In this document: positions 23,014-35,800 of the stretch, in pieces
Layout: each line of letters starts with the position of its first letter
Position numbering within the stretch: the first letter of the stretch is position 1
Assembly (NCBI GenBank): GCA_905250025.1
Contig: CAJNOJ010000338.1
Coordinates: 37,926 to 101,925 of the forward strand
Length of the DNA stretch: 64,000 nt
Origin: Adineta ricciae
Lineage: Eukaryota; Rotifera; Eurotatoria; Adinetida; Adinetidae
Direction: 5' to 3'
The notes under the pieces: model-generated
Told to the model about the DNA's origin: nothing
What the model saw: the letters and a program-made list of their open reading frames with translations, nothing else
Databases searched by the model: none
Made by a program: the position numbers and the translations under genes

Positions 23014-25607
23014 ATGTTTTTATTGAAAATTCTCAGCTTATGCTTGATCATCCATAAACCTAAAGGTGACATAATTTTATCTACACGAGCATCATGGAAT
23101 CAAACTGGTATTACTATAATCGGATCGTTAAACACAACAAACAATGCTTCATCGTTCGAAATTTCTTCTTCTTATGATATGTCAATGTCCTATGGCGATC
23201 GACTGTATATCAGTGATACAAGTCATGATCGGATTTTAATTGTTGACATCAATTCTCCTAATGACGTGTCAGCGATTGGCTCTGGCCCAAATGGTTCACT
23301 CGGTTCATTCGACGCACCGTTTGGAATCTCCACAACGAACACTTCGCTCTATGTTATTGACTTTGGTAATAATCGTGTTCAGAAAATGTTACTGAATGGC
23401 TCCGATCCGATTCGAGTCGCTAGTATTGCTCGTCTGGATCGACCTCACAATATTTTCGTTGATAATAACGATAATATCTATCTCAGTGATACTTTCAATC
23501 ATTCCGTATGGCTTTTTCTTTCAAATGGAACGAATGGAACGATCATTGCAGGTGATACAACCTATGGTTCAGATGATAATCAACTCGCTTTTCCCAATGG
23601 AATCTTTGTCAATTCCAATGGTACTCTATATATCGCAGATCTTGGAAATAATCGAGTTATGAAATGGTACGCAGGAGCTTCGTCCGGTATTCGTGTCGCA
23701 GGAAACGGAACACGTGGCAGTAGTTTAGCACAACTTAACTCTCCCATATATGTTCTTGTCGACACGAATGAATATGTCTATGTTAGTGATGCTTGGAACC
23801 ATAGGATTATGCGTTGGGCACCAAATGCGACAGTTGGAGAATGTATCATTGCTTGTACAGGGAAAAAAGGCTCGTCTGAAACGCAACTATACTTTCCAAA
23901 TTCTCTAGCACTCGATAGTCAAAATTCACTGTATGTTGGTGATTATTCAAACAATCGAGTGCAAAAATTTCAATACCAAATTCCATTTTATAATCAACCA
24001 GAATTGAGCCCATGTGCGGCGTGGAGTTCAGTAGGAACGACATTTGTCGATAATGAAACAATTGGAGCAAGACCTTTTGGGTTGTTTATTGACATTAAGA
24101 ATACAATTTACATTCCTGAACGAGCATTAAATCGTGTGCAAATCTGGATGGAAGGAAGTGCAACTCCGACATTAAATATCACATTTAACTTAAGCAATCC
24201 GATGTCGGTCTTTGTCACGAGTGTCGGAGATGTTTATGTTGATAATGGTTCATCAGGAAAACGAGTTGATCGGTGGATGGTGAATGCAACGATAGATGTC
24301 CCTGCGATGTATGTTCAAGATTCTTGTTACAGTGTGTTTGTTGATAACAACAATAGTTTTTATTGTTCGTTGGGTAATCTTCATAAAGTTATGAAAAAAA
24401 CGATGAATTATGTAGCGAATCAGACGGTTCTGGTAGCTGGAAATGGTACTGCCGGATCGGGATCATATATGTTAAATTCTCCTCGAGGAATTTATGTTGA
24501 TAAGACATACAATTTGTATCTTGCCGATTGTGGGAACGATCGAATACAATTTTACCAATCTGGTCGATTGAATGGAACGACAATTGTCGGACAAAGTGCG
24601 AATAATTCTTTCGATCTCGATTGTCCAACAGGAATTATCGTTGATAATAATGGATATTTGTTTATATCTGATTCGCAGAATAATCGCATCATTGCATCGA
24701 GTTCATATGGTTTTCGTTGCATCATTGGATGTACAAATTCTGAATTGAACCATCCACAGATGATTAGTTTTGACAAATACGGCAATTTATTCGTTGTTGA
24801 TACTTATAACCATCGAATTCAAAAATTTTATTTGATAATCAATACGTGTGGTAAAACATTCAGTAAAAAGATATCTTTTCAACTAAATCTCTATTTCATT
24901 TAGTTTCTCAATCGTTAACAACGTTTGTGGCAACAGGTTGTCTAAATTCGTCTACTTTCGGTGTGTATTGTAATGCATTAAGTAATCCTTGTGCTGCATT
25001 GAACCCATGTCAAAATAATGGAACTTGCAATCTCAGCAATACAACATCTCTTGGTTATAGTTGCTCGTGTCCCGTTGGTTTTAACGGTAGTCAATGTGAA
25101 TATAATAATCGACCGTGTCAATCGAATATTTGTTGGAATAATGGGATTTGTAATGAAACATCGCCAACGACATATTCGTGTGTATGTGCTGCTGGATGGG
25201 AAGGAAAGAATTGTCAGACAAAAATCGATTTTTGTCAAGGGATTACTTGTCAAAATAATGGAGTTTGTCGTTCGAGATATTTGAATTATACGTGTGAATG
25301 TCTTAGTCAAAGTTATTCAGGTCGATTCTGTGAAATAACATCAACATCAGTGCAAACACGTCAACGAGTGGCGAAATCATTTGGTATCATTGCAATCATT
25401 GTCTTAATCTGTACTGTTTTATTCATCCTTACTCTCGATGTTATAAAATATATCTGTGGTATTGATGTGACTGGAAAAGAACTGGAGAAGATCCGCGAAG
25501 AAAAACAATTAAAAAAACAAGAACGTTCATCGAATCGTCGCCACAGAAAATCACAATCGAAATATGTCAAAAGACGCATTCCGATTATTATTATCTCCAT
25601 TATTTAA
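23014..25607 (+). CDS. NHL double-propeller, triple-EGF, single-pass membrane protein (intact copy)
   Basis: Two exons (23014-24850, 24904-25607; 53-nt intron, GTAAAA...TTTAG) give 846 residues. A signal peptide (MFLLKILSLCLIIH) is followed by about twelve NHL blades in two sets: roughly residues 30-325 and 335-610. They are marked by repeats such as LYIADLGNNRVMKW and LFVVDTYNHRIQKF. Three EGF modules follow (CQNNGTC, CWNNGIC, CQNNGVC cores), then one TM helix (IIAIIVLICTVLFILTLDVI) and a short basic tail. NHL propellers bind protein or RNA partners; here signal peptide, EGF and TM place them outside the cell. The second propeller is clearly related to the NHL exon of the polycystin gene. 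A near-identical, 5'-truncated copy lies at 48698-50596. Confidence 0.9.
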
Positions 25608-25641
25608 AATTCTTTCTCTGTATCCTTGTAAATGTATTGCT

Positions 25642-25647
25642 AATAAA
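25642..25647 (+). promoter_or_regulatory. Polyadenylation signal AATAAA
   Basis: AATAAA 35 bp after the NHL-EGF stop; conserved at 50631 in the second copy. Confidence 0.6.
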
Positions 25648-27546
25648 ATATTTTCCTTTTCTATATCGCGGAAGATTAAATATTGATTTATGGTCTGAGT
25701 TTTGCAGGACAATATCCCAAGTGGCACAAACGATCCATTGACGTTGGTCATTCATCATTTCTGGAAGGCATAATATTAGCTGAGGTATTAGGATAATCAT
25801 TCATTTCTTGTAACGCACTTCTCTAAAATTATACGCAATTCAAGTTTTCATCCTTCTATCTTTTACTCTGATCAATAAAGTATCAGGTACGTTAGATTCT
25901 TCACACAATTGCGCGAGAGAATGCATTTTAAAGAACTCATCTCCAATAATTAATCGCGAATTAAAACATTTTGATTCCAATCATGAACAGTACTTATCAA
26001 TGTTGGGGTAGTTTTGTTCATTAAATTCAAAAAATCAAATTGTGAAAGCATCATTGATTGAGAATGAAGTTGGAATCGAGGATACAGTTAAGGTGGGATG
26101 AAGATGAGGTCCGAACTGAGGGTAGAGGGCGAACAAGTAAAGGAAGAAAGAATAGCTTGTAAAGGGTGAGGACAAAATGCGGATGGAAGTTGACACTTCA
26201 TAAGCAGTAGAACTATCGAACAATTATGGGGTGGGCATATTATGTGCGTTTGTGGATGAAATCTGAAGCTGATACAGTTTTATTGGATCCAAAGGACAAG
26301 ATGATATTGTGCGTGGAAATAGTACAGCTGTGGCGTAGAGAAAGAGAAAATCAGCCTGGAAATTTGTAGTCTATTTTGTTTTTATGCTCTATTTTAGAGA
26401 ACTGTTTGCGTGGTTTGTGCGGGTAAGACAGTAGACTCCGTTCAACAACAAGTCACAATTACAATTCCCAGTGAATACACTTCTCAAACGTGAGGCGTGC
26501 TGTCGAAAGAGTAATTCCTGGTTTTTTTAATTAAGGCTGTGAGGTAAATAGAATCATATACATAGTCAATAGAATGCGTTTTATATCATAGCTAACATTA
26601 CGTGGATTTGCGCTAAGCAGTTGCAAAAGAACTGGAACTGCTGAACCCGTCTCTCATCAGGTTATGCGAAACGAGTTTGTGCATAACGTCAAGTAGGTTG
26701 ATGGGTATGAATTATGCGGTGTATCGAACTGAGAAGTATGAATGTAAGACTAGCTCTGGAGGAAGAAGGAGTCAGAGATGAGCGCAGGTACGTGATAAAA
26801 AGTACGCTGCAGTAACGGAATAAGAGGAGAAATGTGTTGGAATGCGATCCAGCAGCATTAATTTAGGTTTTCGAGACACATGAATGAATCGAACGGTACT
26901 TTTAGTTTCCCGATCTTTTGCCCTCACACAATATGAAATAATGAACTATAGTTTATGGTTGCTCACAAACGAGTATGCCTCAACAGAAAATCGCAGATGA
27001 ATGGGCTTGAGAAGAGTGAGCGTTGTCGATTAGCAGCGGCGAGTGGGGAGTTGCGGACCGAAGGGACGCCGACGACCCGTTGTAGACAAAGCCCGACGGT
27101 ATGACTATGCTCGTACCCAAAAGTGAAGGATTTCACGTGAATGGTCCCCAGTCATCGGAGATACTAATGCAGAGTGGAAGTCTTCATGAAGAAGAAACTG
27201 AAGTATAGGTTTGTGAAAGCGGAACAAGCACAGTCAGTCGAGGGTCTAGTCCGCAGCAATGCTAGTCACATGCTATCCATTGTCATGTTACTTAAGCCGT
27301 CTGAAGAGTCCTCTAGCAGGAACAAAATTATGATCATGAAAGCTAGATTGATTCGCGCCTATCCTCAAAATGAGTCCCTTAAGCACGGATGAAACGCGTC
27401 GTGGTCTGCTTTACTCACCCACACTCTCACCTACGTGAGTACGAAAAAGACAAATGAAGAAAGCAATGAAAGTGACGCCAATATTGGCGCATCCAAGACA
27501 TTTTATGAAAAAAATCAAGGAGAAAAGCACTCAGACTAATGAGTTC
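25648..27546. other. Decayed spacer of block A with copy-specific insertions
   Basis: Alignable in pieces with 50637-52090 but with differences. About 500 bp (26034-26534) are present only here. A 175-bp insert (26857-27031) is present only here, and about 60 bp near 27312-27372 are present only here. Traces of an NHL frame (near 25975-26030) match the remnant at 50.8-51.2 kb. No intact gene. Confidence 0.55.
26857..27031. mobile_element. 175-bp copy-specific insertion with 6-bp target duplication
   Basis: In block B the sequence runs gatcc-agcagc-ggcgag. Here agcagc occurs on both sides (26851-26856 and 27032-27037) of 175 extra bases. A clean insertion with a 6-bp direct duplication suggests a short non-autonomous element. 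No terminal inverted repeat or coding frame is seen. Confidence 0.55.
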
Positions 27547-28759
27547 TCACTCTGAAGCAAGTTCTTTCTTAATAAACTTCAACGCACTAAACATGTTCAC
27601 ATTTTCCAGATAGATAATTATCAAATCAACTGATTGTTTGATATTGGTCACCTTGAACATTGTCGTAGGTAGAAGCAAGACTTCCTTCTCATCCTCGTAT
27701 TCAGAAACGCATGGCAAGTTGTCCGACAACCTGTACAATGCAATCGCCGTGTCACATAGTTCAGGGAAAATTAAAAACCATGAGAACACGCTTTTTGTCG
27801 GTCACAATTGACGGACCGATGAATTGCCGGGCTACCTGTTCTTCAAGTGATGTCGAACAAAAGGAAGATGTTCTGATAAGACTGCTCTTGTTGTGTAATG
27901 CCCATTGGTATGCTTTCAGATCTTCATTTGTCATCGTCAGTCCACGAAACGATTGACCTTGAAATGTTCGATCCTCGAGCGATTGCAACCGCAATAGAAG
28001 AGGCATAAAGAGAACATCACTGTTGTTCCGATTAAGACTCTTATAGAAAGGCGTTTCAAGCGAGTACAACCGGAGAAGTGGCTCGAGTTTTTTTTTCTTG
28101 GCATATTGTAAGAATAATTTTCGAGCTTTACGATATTCCAAATGAGTCGTTGGAATGCTACCGTGAATGGCTGCTTGCAGTTGTCTCGTCATAATTTTTT
28201 CCGTATTTTCCTGCCAAAAGAATAATTTGCATGCCGCCTTCATAGGTATTTGATCTAAAGGATTTGTCAAGAACTTTCTTCGGAAATTTGCATAACTAAT
28301 ATACGAGTCCACCATATTACGGTGTATATCTACCCAATCACTACTCGGCTTTGTTTCTGGCACGTGATCTTGGCTGTTTGTAGGAGCAGTCGTGTCAAAA
28401 AGAGAACTAACATCGTCATGTGAACAAAATCTGTTGTATCCAGGACGCTGGAACAGCTGCCGGATCTGATTGGTAGATGCTTCCTGATACGCGGTCAGTC
28501 CATATCTGTTTTTTCGGTGACGAATAACACCGTATTCGTTCAAAAGGAGATGCACTATTTGACTGTGACCAAAGAAAGCGGCAGCATGAAGAGCAGTGGA
28601 TCCGTTCGGTTCGAGTTGATTCATGTCAGAAAAGTGCTGTGTAGACAGAATTTGTCGCGTTGCTTGTACATCGCCATTGCGACAAGACCAGTAGAGTAAA
28701 CTTGCTTCACCTATTCTAGGAGTATCACGAGAGGCATTTGTGCTGCTTTCGTTGCCCAT
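27547..28759 (-). pseudogene. Ankyrin-ADP-ribosyltransferase, frameshifted copy
   Basis: Same protein as the intact gene at 52091-53302: MGNESS start, two to three ankyrin repeats (GSTALHAAAFFGH core), spacer and ART domain. The Arg motif (SFRGLT) and Ser motif (SSFCSTSLEEQ) are present. One extra base near 27763, within the codons after VLMVF, moves the frame into a TGA. This cuts off the C-terminal 70 residues that hold the catalytic Glu-x-Glu (EKEVLLLP), which continue in another frame. Without that motif no transferase activity is expected. The rest is well conserved, so the lesion looks recent. A sequencing error at this one base cannot be excluded. Confidence 0.85.
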
Positions 28760-30149
28760 TTTTTTCAAGTTGTGCAACTTATTCCAAAGCTTGTGCACAG
28801 ATTTTATAGAGTTGATGTTGCTAATAAAATAATTGTTCAGTTAATGACACAGAACGGTAGTTCTTCTCTAGATGAGTCAGTTCTTATCACACTTAACAAT
28901 TCATACATGGGAAAAAGCCAACCACTCATGACACATTATTTTCATGGAGAACATACACATCATGATTGATACTTCCGTTTACACACTCGACCGTAAACAA
29001 GCGAGATGCATACAGATACAGGTGCACGCAGACATTGGTGAGTTGGGTAGAATAGCTTGGAAGAAAAAGAATTTACCTTTCACATTGGGAAAATGTACAA
29101 AGTAAATGAAAACACACATAAATTCATTATGCTTACTCATGGCTCGTACTCAGATACGTTGAGTAGCTACACTAACCCTGTAGCACTTGAACACATAAGA
29201 AACTTACATTTTTCTTTTTAATCGAAACAATAGAAATGCATACTTGAATATATAAGATAACTCTCGACGGCTGTGAGGGCTATTTACTGGATGAGTTTTA
29301 CTACAAAAATTTAATTCTGAACTACTTACGATTCGGACTTCGACCTTGTTTATGAGTCATCATCAAGTACGTCCGGAATTTCCAAGGACGCTGCATAAAA
29401 TTAAATCCGAGCTCCGAAGAAAGCTATGAGAGTCAATTAATACGACTTCTAACATCAGTCTAGTGTTAAGATATAACTCCACTTCTTTATGAGTAACAAT
29501 TTGAGAACAAATTTGACGAGATTAACAGCAGCTTTGAACTTAATTTTTCATTTGATTCGAACAAGTTGATTTCGAATCGACAAATAATAATAAATTTATT
29601 TGATAAAATATTCTCTTCATAAGGAAATAATCAAATGAATATGAGCATGCAATCTGTCGACGTTTCAAAGGCTAATTCTTTCATTACCGAGACCAGGTGT
29701 TGAATGATTCATGAACAATGCAATCAAAGAGAACGACGAGAAAGTCAAACTATATGCCCTATATCCAATCACAAACTATATCAGCATTTTCACCATAGAT
29801 TTATTCTCCTCTCAGTAAAAGTGACGACATAATTCTACTTTTTCTCAAAACCTATAAAACTATTTTCATTGAACATACACGAGGACACTTCACTTAGCTT
29901 TTCTTTTTCGTTTTATTTCATTCTTTTTCCAAAATGCATTCATTCAACAGTTGGTATTTCAATGACAGTACGCGCAATGAGACAATAAACTAATCCCATC
30001 ACAAGCCCAGTCATCAAATGATTGATAAATCTGTTGAGAATCTGAACATTTCTTTGAATTGCGAATTCAACGGAATTCCAGAGCCGATAATTTCATCGTT
30101 TCAATCGTAGATCATTTCGGTTCATCCGATGATAAACCAGTAGCACAGT
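28760..30149. other. Non-coding part of block A
   Basis: No gene. Sequence is almost identical to 53303-54495 for long stretches, showing recent duplication or gene conversion. About 100 bp near 29570-29680 are absent from the other copy. Confidence 0.6.
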
Positions 30150-30592
30150 AATTGTTTAATAAATCTATTAGAAAATTTAATACACGATCAAATCATGAAT
30201 TGAATAACTTGATTGTGTCAACCGTAGATGACTCCGATACGTCTAATGATAAATCGATCGACAAATTGAATACTCGACCAAATTGTAAATTGGACAAAAC
30301 ATCAGCAATTAATTTGATTGTTGCATTCGAAGATCATTTAGTTATGTTTGCCAGTAAACCAACAGAACAATAGGCAATCGATAAAACCATTGAGAATTCG
30401 ATTGGTTTCTCCAATTGCGAAGTGAATATAACATCAGCAGATAGGTTGAATTTGTCAACCAATAGTCAATCAAATCAAATCGATAGCTTTTATATTCTGA
30501 CTGGTAAGAGTCCAGTAGATATCTATGATGCGATCTATGAACACGAATTCATTCCAATTGATTCAACTGTTAATCGTTTATACAAAGATTAT
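30150..30592 (+). pseudogene. Extracellular-repeat receptor fragment (block A)
   Basis: Broken frames match 54498-55300. A readable piece is DSFYILTGKSPVDIYDAIYE followed by HEF...TVNRLYK, part of a repeated extracellular module also seen at 43.6-44.2 kb. There are several stops. Homology with blocks B/D ends exactly at 30592. Confidence 0.6.
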
Positions 30593-30593
30593 T

Positions 30594-30609
30594 CCCTTTT
30601 CTGAAAGAA
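30594..30609 (+). repeat. Inverted repeat, left arm (partner 43524-43539)
   Basis: CCCTTTTCTGAAAGAA, two bases after the point where homology to blocks B/D stops. It is the reverse complement of 43524-43539 with one mismatch. Confidence 0.55.
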
Positions 30610-32861
30610 AGGGTTATAGCGTCATAAATCTGATCGTTCAAATGCAAAAAGTTTGCTTGTTTGCATAATCCAATCAGATTGCAGCATCCAATAAATGAAT
30701 GAAAATTTAACCATGGTCATTACCAAACGATTGTGGAAAGGTTTTCGGGGTCGAGGATCATGAATTAGACATCACGTTTGGAAGGTTGTCAATCTCATGG
30801 CATAATAGAACGGATATCAAACTGTTCGATGTGTAGCGCTGCGTTGAAGAAATAGTTTGTGGAAATCAATGTAAGACCTGTATGAAACGTATATAAAAGG
30901 CGTATTAAGAGTTTAGAAGCTTTTTACTAAATGATTTTGGTGCGTGTGTTAGAGATTCCTCTATGAAGAGCATTGTGGGCTATAGTGTTGCCGAAATATA
31001 TTTCAGTCAATGACGAAAAGGGATCAACGAAATAAATCCCTGGCATCGTGATGGAAGGAAAGAAGACACGTGGAAAAATCGAAATTCATTTTTTTTATCA
31101 GATTCTGCGTTTTTTGTTTATTCTGTTATAGTGGGATGAAGATCCGCTTCTACTGATCGCAATTAATATCGAGGAGAAAGACATAAAATATGCAACATTG
31201 TACAACGACAATTAAACTAACTTTGAATGATAAACATATTGAACGAAGTAAAGGTTTGCAAAAAAGCACGCTTGTCGTTCTCAAATTATTTCTTTGATTC
31301 TCATTTGAACCCTCATTGATGTTTTCGACGTTTTCACTTTGGATATGTAAAGTGTGTAAAGGTTTCCATATTTCTTCTATGCTATCAAAGCGAAGATTAC
31401 CAAGTATTCAACTAATAAAGTAATAAACATGTTGAAATTATTTTTGTTTGGACATCATTGCAAATGAAATACAGTTTACAAGATCTTCCCATGCTACAAG
31501 ACATTCTAGAATCTATATATATGATATGCGGTGACTCTTCGTTAGACCTGAGGTCTTTTTATATTGGAGCGGATAGGTTTAGATAGATCGGTAGTCAGTT
31601 AGAATATAGGCAAGGAGAACTCCGAGATAACATACATAGATTGCGCTTTTGCATCATTATGAAGAATAAGAGGTAAGAATGTCCTACTGAACAAGTACAT
31701 GTGAAAAAAACATAAATCTGTTATCTATTTATGCTGCACTTTTTTTGAATGTAAAGTCGATTTATTCTTAGCGGCGCGACCAGTGAACAGGCCAATGGAG
31801 AAGGATGGAATGTGTGAATTCGTGAGTATATAGATCGACACGTACGATGTCGCCCAGGACGTAATAGTTTATAGAACAATTATTCCTAAGCAATTTAGGT
31901 GATATAGAGATCTTTACTCAAAGCGAAATCATAAGCTTCATACACGAAAGCTGCTTTTCGCTGGTTTGGTTACATTATAGAAATTGATCTACATTTTGAT
32001 TAGCCAATTATTTGTCATTGTGCGTCGACGTCGATTGTTTTAAGGAGAGCAAATGGTCTACTCTACTTCTCATGTAACGTATCCCTGGTCTGCGTTGTGT
32101 GGCAATTCATTATGCATAACTATAGTATGATCTCTATCGAAAAACGATTTGTTTATATACCTGAATTTTTTAATATGGAATGTGTGTAAGGTATGATGTT
32201 TAATTCCAGGTCGATCATTCCGGCGACTGGATCTGTTGAAATCTGAGTCGGTTCCGGCACAGTTTTCGCCGATTCCAGCAGGTTCCTTGCCGCCGAGTTC
32301 TGGCTGGAATTGCACAGGAAATATCCGAGCAGTTCCTGACCGTTTCCAGCTCGAAGTTTGCATGAAACGGTCAGGAAATGACTGGAACCTATGTTTGAAC
32401 TTCCGGCCGGAACCGACCGTGCCATAATAACCTGGGAGCAAATGTGAAAAGTTGTTATAAAAATACAACAATATTTCAAGAAAAAAACTTAATTAGCAGA
32501 AAGATCTATTCGATATTTCAACAATCCACTCAGAACTAACGATAGGACTAGAAATTATTTCTGTTAGATGAAAAGCGTTATCTTTTTGTCCAGTTTCAAA
32601 AGAAAAAAAATGATATCTGCGTATATATGATATCTACATATATAAAAGATCACGATTAATTCTCTTGCAATAGTTGGATAAAGATTAAAGAAATCTTTTA
32701 ATTTGATATCGAATTCTTTCTCACCTAATCAGCTTAGGGAATAATCCGTGATTTGCCATTTTCAATTGATTTTTATAGCTATGACTGTCATTCATTTATA
32801 CATTTAAAAATCACATTAAAATAGTCTGTTGAGTATAGTGTGATAAATTGATTTATATCAT
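30610..32861. other. Gene-free left part of the 13-kb segment
   Basis: No coding frame with support. It contains a GC-richer block with nested inverted repeats at 32200-32435 (annotated separately). It is otherwise AT-rich and unlike the rest of the window. Confidence 0.45.
32248..32416. repeat. Nested inverted repeats in a GC-rich block
   Basis: Outer arms 32248-32258 and 32406-32416 (TCGGTTCCGGC and its complement) enclose a perfect 14-bp hairpin: 32333-32346 with 32364-32377 (TTCCTGACCGTTTC), loop 17 nt. The block is rich in variants of GGTTCC/GGAACC and much more GC-rich than its surroundings, so it probably comes from a repeat element. Confidence 0.65.
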
Positions 32862-35800
32862 TCACACAATCACGTCAATTTCTTCACGTTGAAGATCACG
32901 AGCAAGAATATCAACAAACTTGTCACTCAAATCTAGCGCAGCACTGAGATCTGTTTCCTCAAAATTTGTGATATGAGTTTTAAAAACTGATGCCATTGTA
33001 TTTGGATACGTGCCAATTTTCATTAATTTATATCGTATTTTTTTATCGTTGAGCGAAGCACTAATTCCTTCGATCGTAAGACCGCAGGGACAACCGGCGG
33101 GCCAATGATCGCCTCCACTTGTATACAGAATTCCGTGCGGTGGCGCATCAGCAATATGAACAATATATTTCAGCGCACTCGAATCACGCCATCGGGTATT
33201 CATCACAGCATCGTTTAGTCCGTCGAGAACAGCCTTAAGAAAGTTTTTTTTAATTAAAAAGACCCAAAGTAAATGGCTTAGATTTCTTACTTCTGGTCCA
33301 TCTCCACCGCCAGTAGCCTGAATACTATCAACATATTTCATGATAGCTGTAGAATCTGATAAATTCTCAGGATTTGAGTTAGTTACAAATGAAGTGTCTT
33401 GAGGAGGATGATCGCGATAAGCAACGAAACGAAACTTTACGTCTTTGATCACCTTTGTTGCGCCAATAATGCGATGAACAGTTTTCTTCGACTCAATAAT
33501 ATACGAACTCATCGAACCAGTTGCGTCACAACAAAAGACAATATCGAGTTTATCAACAACATCATGTTTACATTTGAAAACGTGATCGCCACTATGCCAA
33601 GCGTTCGCTATACAAAAGTTCGGCGAATCATCGATGTGGGAAGGATGTGGGCAGAAGAAAGAGCACGCATTAACAATGCCTAGGATATCATCGTTGTATG
33701 GTACACTCCAGCCGAGTGAATGCCAGTAAGCTTCACATAACCAGAGATCATATTTTCGATCTTGATATGGATACCATGAATCGTCTGAATGTCTTGCATA
33801 GGAATACAGTTTACCAGCACATCCATGTTCACCTGGGCATGGCTTAAGATGAAAATGCGAACGTCCGCGACGTTCACATGATTCACTACAAATTTCCGGC
33901 TTACAAGATTCACCAGGTTTATATTCGTGTGATCTTCCATCTACTTTGATCACTACTGATTTTGACTCACTATGTTTAGATACAAAAACATTACATTCTT
34001 TATTTCGATGAGTATTAGTGTGATGATACGACTCTAGATGCTTGTTTGGAAGTTGACAAAAACTACGACACTCTGGACATTGATAGCCACAACGATGTTC
34101 GATTTTACAATTGTGAGCTTGAGTACCATGAGTAAGAGTATGAATAGGAATAGGTAGAATACACTTTGAACGAGTTGGTTTTGGTTCATAGAATTTGTAT
34201 GGAAATGTATTCATGGCGTTTTCCCATTGTTTCTCAATAATATCATATCCGATTGAGCAAACACCTTCTTGAATACAATCATATGCGCATGAATGTTCGT
34301 TTTCACAAACATGATAGTCAATAATAAGTTCGCCCATCTTGAGCTTATTCTTTTTCGCATCGTCAATTAATCGTTGATGAGCATGATTAACGAATATACA
34401 ACGTCGACGGCACTCTAGAATTTGACAGGAAAATGGACAAACTGTTTCAGTACAAATATGATCTTTGTGGTCTATTTGTGCATCAAACGCGCAGTTTTTG
34501 TCGCATTTTGGGTACTGTGAACACTTTTGCGCACAGTAGTGTCGATTAGTGCAGTCATGTACATCCTGATTGTCATGATCGACCTCCAGAGAACAAAGTA
34601 GCATACATGTTGTCGTTTTCGTACATGGTTTTCCACAAGTATGACCATCATTACAACGATGTTTGTCTTCATGGCCATACAATTGAAAACAAGTATTTAC
34701 TCCATTGCATAGTTCACACGGTGCTCTACAAATATGATCTGTTTCACAGTTACAATCATCGCGGTGATCGAATCTACTGTTGCACAAGCGTCGACAGCGA
34801 TGACAGGAACGTAAACATAATCGCATCGACTGACCAAATTGAACTAATCTCGTCTTCAGTGCTGTTTCAAAATCTTTAATATCTGCTGTGTAGGTAGGAT
34901 CATTAGTTAATTGATTACGAACGTGTGAGACTATAAACGCAACTCTATGTTCTAGCGTGATTGTTTGTACTTTACTCAGATTAGTCAACCATGTATTGTG
35001 ATGTGCTTCTTGATATTTACAATCGAAATGATTCTCTATCAACTGAATAAGTGTGTTAATCATTTTGAAAGATTCTTCTTTTTTATCTGAATCAAGTATG
35101 GTAAAGTAAAAATCGATAACTTCATTGCCATCCGTGAAGTTTAATCTTTCTTGATCGACTATAATTTTGTCTTCAATATTCGGATTAGCCAATTGCTGAA
35201 CATGAATGGTTAATTTGTCACACGTAGAGAACTGATTTCCGCCTTGAGCCATCATCACATACGCTTCGCGTTCCAATCGTGAAAAAGCCATCTTTAATCG
35301 ATGGATATCCATGACTGTATCATCATCAGTATGAACTTGTGCTAGAGTCAGTTTAAGGCTTTCTAGAAAATCACGTCCCGTACTCCAGCGAAATGGTAAA
35401 CTGATGATCATCTTGCGAACCAGCTCAATTTCAGCATCAAAAACACGGTTTTCAAAGTGATGGAGGCACTGACCGACAATTTTCCCACCAAACAGTTTTT
35501 CTAAGTATCCGGAACGATTACTTCCTGCTTGTTGCCGAACATTACTAATAAGTTCGACATAAGCTCCCTCAGCATCTTGTGATGATACGTCTCGAATGAC
35601 CATCATTAGATGTCCTTTGAACAATTGAGAGCCTTTCACTCTATCACAGCTCTTGGCGAAATTACTAAATAGCTGATTGAGGTGTCGGTTGAATGAGAGA
35701 TCTTGATTAAGGAGAAAAACGTCAGTTACGGCAGCAAGTGTTAGACATAATTTCATCTCTTCTATATCATTTCGCCGAGTAGAGAATAGACCTTCGCAAT

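Noticed and set aside
24978-25310. Minus-strand Thr/Ile-rich frame over the EGF region (also 49967-50299)
   Set aside because: Antisense shadow of the EGF exon; conserved only because the exon is.
32070-32479. Overlapping frames of 108 and 133 residues over the GC-rich block
   Set aside because: Composition follows the nested repeats; no domain, start context or paralogue.
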